Shown here in pieces: positions 30,194 through 35,629 of a stretch of 35,629 nt of DNA. How positions within the stretch are numbered: the stretch's first letter is position 1; every line of letters begins with the position of its first letter. The position numbers were made by a program, and so were the translations under genes. Location: NCBI GenBank assembly GCA_900550415.1, contig URSO01000015.1:1-35629 (forward strand), given 5' to 3'. Source of the stretch: an uncultured Collinsella sp. (lineage in GTDB: Bacteria > Actinomycetota > Coriobacteriia > Coriobacteriales > Coriobacteriaceae). The notes under the pieces are model-generated. The model was not told the origin of the DNA. It searched no databases and worked only from the letters and a program-made list of their open reading frames with translations.

Positions 30194-30745
30194 ATGGCGA
30201 GCGACTACGGGGACGAGGCGGGCGGCAAGCTGCTCGACTGGATGCTGAGGATCGGCCAGGAGGCCGGCGCCGAGGCAATGGCGCGCAGCGCGAGGGAGCT
30301 CTCCGAGCGCCTCGCGGGAATCCGCGGGACCATCGCCGGCGGGCGCGCCGAGGCAATGGCGGCCGAGGGCGTGCCGACCTACGCGAAGCTCAGCCTCGAG
30401 GAGCTCTCTGGGCTTCCCGAGTACGCGACGATCAAGGAGGTCGTCTCCGACAAGCTGCGCGCCGCGTCGGTCGAGCACCACATCATCCCCGGCGAGGGCC
30501 GCGACTGGCTGCTCTTCAAGGTGGAGGACGCCCCCGAGGTCGACGAGGCCTTCCGACAGCTCGAGCAAGAGACGGGAAAGGCCGCCGAGCGCGCAAGGGA
30601 GCGGCTCTCCGAGATAGCCGAGAGGCGCCAGGCGCCCGAGCGGCTGGCCGAGCGCGCCGAGCGGGCGCGCGAGGCTTCGAGGGCCCACAGCCAGGGCCCC
30701 GGCCGGGACCGCGGCCCGCGCCAGATCGAGGGGCCCGAGAGATGA
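30194..30745 (+). CDS. PcfB-like protein (DUF3801)
   Basis: Protein of 183 residues of the type encoded just upstream of VirD4/PcfC coupling proteins in Gram-positive conjugative elements. The core YAKLSLEELSGLPEYATIKEV, HHIIPGEGRDWLLFKVEDAPEVDEAF matches the DUF3801 pattern; the C-terminus is a charged coiled coil. GGAAGGGAGG precedes the ATG. The stop overlaps the start of the coupling protein (ATGA), so the two are translated together. PcfB is thought to assist relaxosome docking. Confidence 0.75.
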   Translation: MASDYGDEAGGKLLDWMLRIGQEAGAEAMARSARELSERLAGIRGTIAGGRAEAMAAEGVPTYAKLSLEELSGLPEYATIKEVVSDKLRAASVEHHIIPGEGRDWLLFKVEDAPEVDEAFRQLEQETGKAAERARERLSEIAERRQAPERLAERAERAREASRAHSQGPGRDRGPRQIEGPER

Positions 30746-32559
30746 GGTGGCAGGCGGCGGCCGCGCTGGCCGCGGCGGCGTTCGCCGCGGGGGACTTCGC
30801 GGCCGCGGCAATCGCGGCGTCGGGCGCGAACCCGATCCTCGACCCGAAGGCCGCCATGGCGGCGATACCCGCGGCGCTCCGCGCGGGGCGCGTCTTCTCC
30901 GCGGAGGCGCTTCCCCTGTGCGCGGGGACCGCCTGCGCGTGCGGCGCGCTCCTCGCCTGGGCGCGCTCCCTGGGGACCAAGGGGGCCCGGCGCGACGGCG
31001 AGGAGCACGGGAGCTCCAGGTGGGCCACGCCTAAGGACATCGCGCCCTTCGGCGACCCCAAGGACCCCGACAACAACATCATCCTCACCGACAACGCGCG
31101 CATCCGCCTCGTGAGCCGCAGGTTCGACCTCTCCACCGACACCAACGACAACGTGCTCGTGGTTGGAGGACCCGGCACCGGCAAGACGCGCTACTACGTC
31201 AAGCCGAACCTCCTGCAGGCCAACGCCAGCTTCTTCGTGACCGACCCGAAGGGCACGCTCATCCGCGAGATGGGCGGCGCGCTGGCGGAGCTCGGCTACG
31301 AGATCCGCGCGTTCGACACCATCGACTTCTCGCGCTCCATGCGCTTCAACCCCATAGCCTACATACGCGACGAGGCGGGCGTCATCCGCTTCGCCCGCGG
31401 CATCGTCGCCAACACCGAGGGCGAGGCCGACCACAAGGGCGACCCCTACTGGGAGAAGGCCGAGCGCCTGGTCTACACCGCACTCACGGCCTACCTCGTC
31501 ATGCACTGCGAGCCCGCCGACCGAAACCTCGACGGGCTGCTCACGCTGCTCTCGCTCGCCGACGCCCGCGACGACCCGGGCTACATGAGCCCGCTCGACA
31601 TGGTGTTCCGCGAGCTGGAGACCGGTGAGCGCTACGTCAGGCGCGGCGGCGCCTCGGCGGAGGGCGGATCGCTGCGCGGCTTCGCCGAGGAGGACGGCGC
31701 GTGGGAGTGGGTCAAGGTCCGCGAGCCCGCGCCGCCCGACGACTTCGCGCTCGCGAGCTACCGCGAGTTCCGCGTGGCCGCCGGCGACACCATGAAGTCG
31801 ATGCTCTCGAGCTGCAACGTCCGCCTGAAGCCGCTGTCCATCCGCGCCGTCCGCGACCTCACCTCCAAAGACGAGCTCGATCTCGCCCACATGGGCGACG
31901 AGGGAGCCAAGGTCGCGCTCTTCGCGTCGATGAGCGACACCGACTCGACCTTCGACTTCCTGTTCGCCCTGCTCATGGACACGGCCGTGAGCGCGCTTTG
32001 CGCCGAGGCGCTCGAGGCGCACGGCGGATCGCTGCCCACGACGGTGCACTTCGTCTTCGACGAGTTCGCCAACATCGGGCGCATACCCGACTTCGAGCGG
32101 ACCATCGCGGTCACCCGCAGCAGGAACATCGCGGTCTCGATGATCGCCCAGTCGCTCTCGCAGCTGAAGGAGACCTACGGCGACAACAACGCCGAGACCA
32201 TCGTGAACGCCTGCGACACGCTGCTCTACCTGGGCGGCAAGGCGAACGAGACCAACGAGGAGATCAGCAAGATGGCCGGCAAGCAGACGGTGGCGAGCGA
32301 GACGCAGAGCGACTCGCGAGGCGCCGGCTGGACCCGGACCGTGAACCGGGGCATCTCCGAGCGCGACCTCATACAGCCCGCCGAGGTGGCGCGCATGCCG
32401 CGCGAGGACGCGCTCGTGCTCGTGAACGGGTGCATGCCGCTCATGGACCGGAAGTACCGGCTCGAGCGCCACCCGCGCTCGCGCCTGCTCGAGGGGGCCG
32501 CCCGCCGCGGCCCGTTCGACTTCGCGGAGTACCGCAGGCGGAAGGACGGCGCCTCGTGA
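30742..32559 (+). CDS. VirD4/PcfC-family type IV coupling protein
   Basis: Protein of 605 residues that brings the relaxosome to the transfer channel. Two hydrophobic N-terminal segments (about 3-28 and 54-76) anchor it in the membrane. Walker A is GGPGTGKT (142-149), followed by NPIAYI and the VirD4-type Walker B VHFVFDEFANIGRIPDF (D440, E441), then SMIAQSLSQLKETYGDN. The ATG at 30742 overlaps the PcfB stop. The frame is open for 2 kb further left, but only as a shadow of the previous genes. This is a full-length member. Confidence 0.93.
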   Translation: MRWQAAAALAAAAFAAGDFAAAAIAASGANPILDPKAAMAAIPAALRAGRVFSAEALPLCAGTACACGALLAWARSLGTKGARRDGEEHGSSRWATPKDIAPFGDPKDPDNNIILTDNARIRLVSRRFDLSTDTNDNVLVVGGPGTGKTRYYVKPNLLQANASFFVTDPKGTLIREMGGALAELGYEIRAFDTIDFSRSMRFNPIAYIRDEAGVIRFARGIVANTEGEADHKGDPYWEKAERLVYTALTAYLVMHCEPADRNLDGLLTLLSLADARDDPGYMSPLDMVFRELETGERYVRRGGASAEGGSLRGFAEEDGAWEWVKVREPAPPDDFALASYREFRVAAGDTMKSMLSSCNVRLKPLSIRAVRDLTSKDELDLAHMGDEGAKVALFASMSDTDSTFDFLFALLMDTAVSALCAEALEAHGGSLPTTVHFVFDEFANIGRIPDFERTIAVTRSRNIAVSMIAQSLSQLKETYGDNNAETIVNACDTLLYLGGKANETNEEISKMAGKQTVASETQSDSRGAGWTRTVNRGISERDLIQPAEVARMPREDALVLVNGCMPLMDRKYRLERHPRSRLLEGAARRGPFDFAEYRRRKDGAS

Positions 32560-32580
32560 CGGGGCCGCGGAGGGCGCGGG

Positions 32581-32601
32581 CCTCCCCCGCCGCGGGGGAG
32601 G
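32581..32601. other. Perfect GC-rich palindrome before the Maff2-like gene
   Basis: CCTCCCCCGC-c-GCGGGGGAGG, a 10-bp perfect stem with a one-base centre, 22 bases after the coupling protein stop. It has no T-tract; it may stabilise or pause the transcript, giving more product from the small downstream genes. Confidence 0.45.
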
Positions 32602-32643
32602 AGCAGCAAGGAACATCGTCAACCGAAAGCAAAGGAGAGCAGC

Positions 32644-32859
32644 ATGCTCGCAAACGTCATCAAGCTCGTGTCGGGCTGCGTGACCTTCCTCGGCGGCTTC
32701 CTGGTCGTGTGGGGAGCGGTCTCGCTCGGCCTGGCCATCAGGGAGCAGCAGGGCGGCCCGCAGATCGCGACCGCCATTTCCACCATCGCCGGCGGCGCGA
32801 TCATCATCGCCGCGTCGGTCTACTTCGGGCAGCTGGACACGTCCTGGCTGCCGGCATAG
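32644..32859 (+). CDS. Maff2-like small membrane protein of the transfer channel
   Basis: Protein of 71 residues with two hydrophobic helices (about 9-31, VSGCVTFLGGFLVVWGAVSLG, and 44-60, ISTIAGGAIIIAASVYF), the size and position of the TrbC/VirB2-like Maff2 family in Gram-positive ICEs, encoded between VirD4 and PrgI. AAAGGAGAG precedes the ATG. It may form the pilin-like part of the channel. Family call rests mainly on position and topology. Confidence 0.7.
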   Translation: MLANVIKLVSGCVTFLGGFLVVWGAVSLGLAIREQQGGPQIATAISTIAGGAIIIAASVYFGQLDTSWLPA

Positions 32860-32871
32860 GGGGCGTCGCGG

Positions 32872-33297
32872 ATGGCGCTCCGGATACCGGTGCAGAAGGA
32901 CATCGGGGAGTACGAGGAGAAGATCGTCGGGAAGATGAGCCTGCGCACGCTCGCATGCGTGTCGCTCGGCTTCGGCAGCGCGGTCGGGGCGGCGGCCTTC
33001 GTCCACCTGGGCCTGCACGCCGACGTCGCGGACGCGGCCTTCCCGATCATGCTCTGCAGCATGCCGTTCTGGCTCGCCGGGTTCTGGCGGCCCTTCGGCA
33101 TGCGCGCCGAGGAGCTGCTGCCGCTTTTGGCGGCACACGAGCTCTCCCCGCAGCTGCTCGCGTACGAGCCCTGCCTCGCCGGGAGCCTCCCCGAGGGCTC
33201 GCCGCGCCCGGGCCGCCCGGGACGTCGCGCGAGGCGCAGGGCAAGGAAGAAAGGAGCCGAGCTCTATGAGCCGAGCAAGAAGCAACAAGGAGAATAG
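32872..33297 (+). CDS. PrgI family (VirB3-like) membrane protein
   Basis: Protein of 141 residues. LRIPVQKDIGEYEEKIVGKMSLRTL is the PrgI opening, followed by two hydrophobic helices (about 25-45 and 52-73). The Arg/Lys-rich tail (RRARRRARKKGAELYEPSKK) is longer than usual, with an overlap of 32 bases into the virB4 gene. PrgI/VirB3 connects the VirB4 ATPase to the inner-membrane complex, which fits the gene order. Confidence 0.85.
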   Translation: MALRIPVQKDIGEYEEKIVGKMSLRTLACVSLGFGSAVGAAAFVHLGLHADVADAAFPIMLCSMPFWLAGFWRPFGMRAEELLPLLAAHELSPQLLAYEPCLAGSLPEGSPRPGRPGRRARRRARKKGAELYEPSKKQQGE

Positions 33298-35629
33298 GCC
33301 GAAGCGCCCGAGCACCCTCGGGCTGCTCCTCGGCGGCACGGGCGGGCGCAAGGACGCCTCGAAGGGCGCGGAGGCCGAGCGGCAGAGGCGCCGCCGGGAG
33401 CGCGACCGCTCGCGCGAGATGGCCGCCTACGTCGGCTACGACGCCATGTACAGGGACGGCATCGCCCAGGTGATGCCCGGGGTGTTCAGCCAGACGGTCG
33501 AGTTCTCCGACATCAGCTACCAGTCCGCGCGCAAGGAGGCGCGCGAGACGGCCTTCACCGTGATGAGCTCGCTGTTCAACTACTTCCCGGCGGACTCCCA
33601 CGTGCAGCTCCAGGTAGTGAACGCGCCCATCCCCGCCGACGAGGTCGGCCGCAAGGTCTTCTTCGAGCCCGGGGAGCGCGCCACCGCCGGGCTCGCCGAA
33701 GAGTACAACCGGATCCTCAACGACAAGATGCGCGAGGGCGTCTCGAACCTCGTGCGCCACCGCTACCTGACCTACGCCGTGGGCGCCGACGACGTCGACG
33801 CCGCGGTGCCCAAGCTCGCGCGCATCCGGGGCGACGTGGAGCAGACGCTCGCGCGCATACGCTGCTCGTCGCGCGCCCTCGACGGCGTCGAGAGGCTCGA
33901 GCTTTTGCAGGGGCAGCTGCGCCCGGGGTCGCGCTTCGAGTTCTCCTGGGACAAATTGTCCCCGACGTCGGGAGCGCGCACGAAGGACTTCGTCATGCCC
34001 TCCACGCTCGACTTCAAGCCCGAGGGCAGGTCCGACTGCTTCCGCAGCGACGGGCGCTACGGCGCGGTGCTCGCGGTGCGCAGCTTCGGGTCGGTCATCG
34101 AGGAGACCTACCTCGCCTCCATCATCGACCTGCCGCTGCCGCTCAACGTGACGCTGCACGTGCAGCCCATCGCGCAGAGCGAGGCGCTCGCGCTCGTGAA
34201 GCGCCAGATCGACTGGATGGACAAGGAGATCATCGACGAGCAGATGAGCGCCGTGAAGAAGGGCTACGACTACCAGATCCTGCCGCCCGAGCTGCGCTTC
34301 TCGAAGGAGGAGGCCGAGGAGCTGCTCGACTTCCTGCGCAACAAGTCCGAGCGCCTGTTCGTCTACACGGGCCTCGTCTACACCTGGGCCGACAGCCTCG
34401 AGGAGCTCGACCGCCGCGTCCAGCAGGTGACGAGCGTCGCGCAGGGCTGCACGATCGGCCTCGAGCCGCTCCACTTCCGGCAGCGCCAGGCTCTCAACTC
34501 GGTGCTCCCGCTCGGGGACAACCACGTCACCGTGAGCCGCTACCTCACCACGGGGCAGGTGGCCATGCAGATGCCCTTCGCCAGCCAGAGCCTCGACGAG
34601 GCGGGCGGAGGCTACTACGGGCAGTCCAGGGAGAGCGGGAACCTGGTGCTGTGCGACCGCAAGCGCCTGGCGAGCCCCATGGGCTTCGTGTGCGGCAAGC
34701 CCGGATCGGGCAAGAGCTTCTCGGTGAAGCGCGAGATAACCAACACCGTGCTCGCGCACCCCGAGGACGAGGTCGTGATCTTCGACCCGGCCGGCGAGTA
34801 CGGCAACCTCGTCGGCGCGCTCGGCGGTGCGAACGTCGAGCTCGCCCCGGGATGCTCGGCGGTGCTCAACCCCCTCGACACCGCCGACGTCGCGGACCGC
34901 GCCGACGCCGCCAAGCTCGCGTACAAGACCGACGCGGTGCTCGCGCTCTCGAGCGCGCTCATGGCCGAGGGCCGCGAGGGCCTGCCGGAGCGCGACCGCT
35001 CGATCATCGCCCGCTGCGTCGGCGAGGCGTACCGGGAGTGCGCGAGGGACGGCCGCCTGCCCACGCTCGGCGACTTCCACGCGGCGCTGCTCGCTCAGCC
35101 CGAGCCCGAGGCCGCCGACATCGCGCTGCGCTACGAGCGCTACGTGAAGGGCGCGTTCTCCTTCTTCAACGGCCAGAGCAACGTGGCGCTCGACAACCGC
35201 ATCACCAACATCGACATGCACGGCCTCGGCCAGAACATGCGCGTGTTCGGCATGATCACGGCGCTCGAGATGGTGCGCAACCGCGTGATGGTAACGCCGC
35301 CGCGCCCCAACTACACCTGGCTCTACATCGACGAGGTGCAGAGCCTCTTCGCGCACCCGACGGTGGTCGAGTACTTCGCCCGCCTGTGGCGCGAGGGGCG
35401 CAAGTTCGGCCTCATCTGCACCGGCATCAGCCAGAACACGAGCCACATGCTGGCCAACGCCGAGGCCCGCGACATGGTGCTCAACTCCGAGTTCTTCCTG
35501 CTGCACAAGCAGTCCACCGCCGACCTCGACGCATGGGCGGAGATGCTCCAGCTCTCCGCCACGGAGCGCGGCTACATCGGCGACGCCGTCAAGCCGGGCC
35601 AGTCCAGCGATGCCATGCACCAGGGCTTC
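33266..35629 (+). CDS. VirB4-family conjugation ATPase (3' end outside the window)
   Basis: Motor ATPase of the type IV secretion channel, 788 residues visible and still open at the window end. The ATG at 33266 has AAGGAG nine bases upstream. The N-terminal 350 residues are the VirB4/CagE N-domain (IAQVMPGVFSQTVEFSDISY, FSWDKLSP). Walker A is GKPGSGKS (477-484), then VVIFDPAGEYGNL; Walker B is WLYIDEVQSLF (D689, E690) and the late motif is GRKFGLICTGISQN. The family usually runs to about 780-850 residues, so most of the protein is present. An NlpC/P60- or CHAP-type hydrolase would be expected next. Confidence 0.93.
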   Translation, partial: MSRARSNKENRPKRPSTLGLLLGGTGGRKDASKGAEAERQRRRRERDRSREMAAYVGYDAMYRDGIAQVMPGVFSQTVEFSDISYQSARKEARETAFTVMSSLFNYFPADSHVQLQVVNAPIPADEVGRKVFFEPGERATAGLAEEYNRILNDKMREGVSNLVRHRYLTYAVGADDVDAAVPKLARIRGDVEQTLARIRCSSRALDGVERLELLQGQLRPGSRFEFSWDKLSPTSGARTKDFVMPSTLDFKPEGRSDCFRSDGRYGAVLAVRSFGSVIEETYLASIIDLPLPLNVTLHVQPIAQSEALALVKRQIDWMDKEIIDEQMSAVKKGYDYQILPPELRFSKEEAEELLDFLRNKSERLFVYTGLVYTWADSLEELDRRVQQVTSVAQGCTIGLEPLHFRQRQALNSVLPLGDNHVTVSRYLTTGQVAMQMPFASQSLDEAGGGYYGQSRESGNLVLCDRKRLASPMGFVCGKPGSGKSFSVKREITNTVLAHPEDEVVIFDPAGEYGNLVGALGGANVELAPGCSAVLNPLDTADVADRADAAKLAYKTDAVLALSSALMAEGREGLPERDRSIIARCVGEAYRECARDGRLPTLGDFHAALLAQPEPEAADIALRYERYVKGAFSFFNGQSNVALDNRITNIDMHGLGQNMRVFGMITALEMVRNRVMVTPPRPNYTWLYIDEVQSLFAHPTVVEYFARLWREGRKFGLICTGISQNTSHMLANAEARDMVLNSEFFLLHKQSTADLDAWAEMLQLSATERGYIGDAVKPGQSSDAMHQGF

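Noticed and set aside
28690..30741. Extension of the VirD4 frame to the left as a 1289-residue protein
   Set aside because: The extra 684 codons overlap DnaC, the unknown gene and PcfB in other frames and are Arg-rich; the ATG at 30742 overlapping the PcfB stop is the natural start.
30379..33351. Minus-strand open frame of 990 codons opposite the transfer genes
   Set aside because: Antisense shadow of PcfB, VirD4, Maff2-like and PrgI genes; no ribosome binding site and low-complexity composition.
33047..35620. Minus-strand open frame of 857 codons opposite virB4
   Set aside because: Antisense to a full-length VirB4 with intact Walker motifs; repeats of LEH/AEV/RV type come from the codon mirror.
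1..35629. CRISPR array, tRNA or rRNA genes
   Set aside because: No regularly spaced direct repeats with unique spacers and no cloverleaf or rRNA sequence were seen while reading both strands.

Overview
The window looks like chromosome of a high-GC anaerobe of the Actinomycetota class Coriobacteriia, probably Collinsella or a close relative. The reasons are GC-rich coding with strong Shine-Dalgarno sites, a Tat-dependent surface protein with an LAXTG sorting motif, a LuxR-type regulator next to it, and an integrative conjugative element (ICE) of the PcfB/PcfC-PrgI-VirB4 type. The genus is inferred from protein style, not from a marker gene.

Left part (1-14.9 kb), mostly core chromosome. It holds the start of a GMP synthase (ATP-pyrophosphatase part only), a LuxR-type regulator, a 1455-residue exported protein, a small membrane protein, a DUF234-type ATPase behind an unusual array of ACTCGG half-sites, a two-gene type II topoisomerase operon (ParE-like and ParC-like) with a LexA/SOS-type box upstream, a DUF4143 ATPase and an FMN reductase-like flavoprotein.

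Middle part (14.9-23.7 kb), accessory and rearranged. A HxlR regulator faces a small cupin gene. A TetR regulator then faces three consecutive SIR2 genes of the macrodomain-associated (SirTM, class M) type. The TetR/SIR2 module is duplicated next door, but in the second copy almost all of the SIR2 operon is replaced by a two-gene block (DUF5131 and an SPL-like radical SAM protein). Only the 5' end of SIR2 gene 1 and the 3' end of SIR2 gene 3 survive around it. A frameshifted cupin remnant, a yjdF gene behind a structured leader (candidate yjdF riboswitch) and an orphan C-terminal gene fragment follow.

Right part (23.7 kb to the end), mobile element. At 23703-23720 there is a copy of the last codons of a guaA gene (TIEWE-stop) followed by a terminator. 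This is what the far end of an element integrated at a guaA 3' end looks like, so I place the left edge of the element there. Inside are a leftward operon (NERD protein, a one-helix membrane protein, a gene with an in-frame amber codon and a 90-residue ORF), a divergent XRE-type regulator, two excisionase-like HTH proteins, a replication module (winged-helix initiator with iteron-like repeats inside its gene, and a DnaC-type helicase loader), and a transfer operon: an unknown protein, PcfB, VirD4/PcfC coupling protein, a Maff2-like protein, PrgI and VirB4 (cut by the window end). A 10-bp-period repeat CTCGACCCA precedes both the HTH/replication unit and the transfer unit and may coordinate them.
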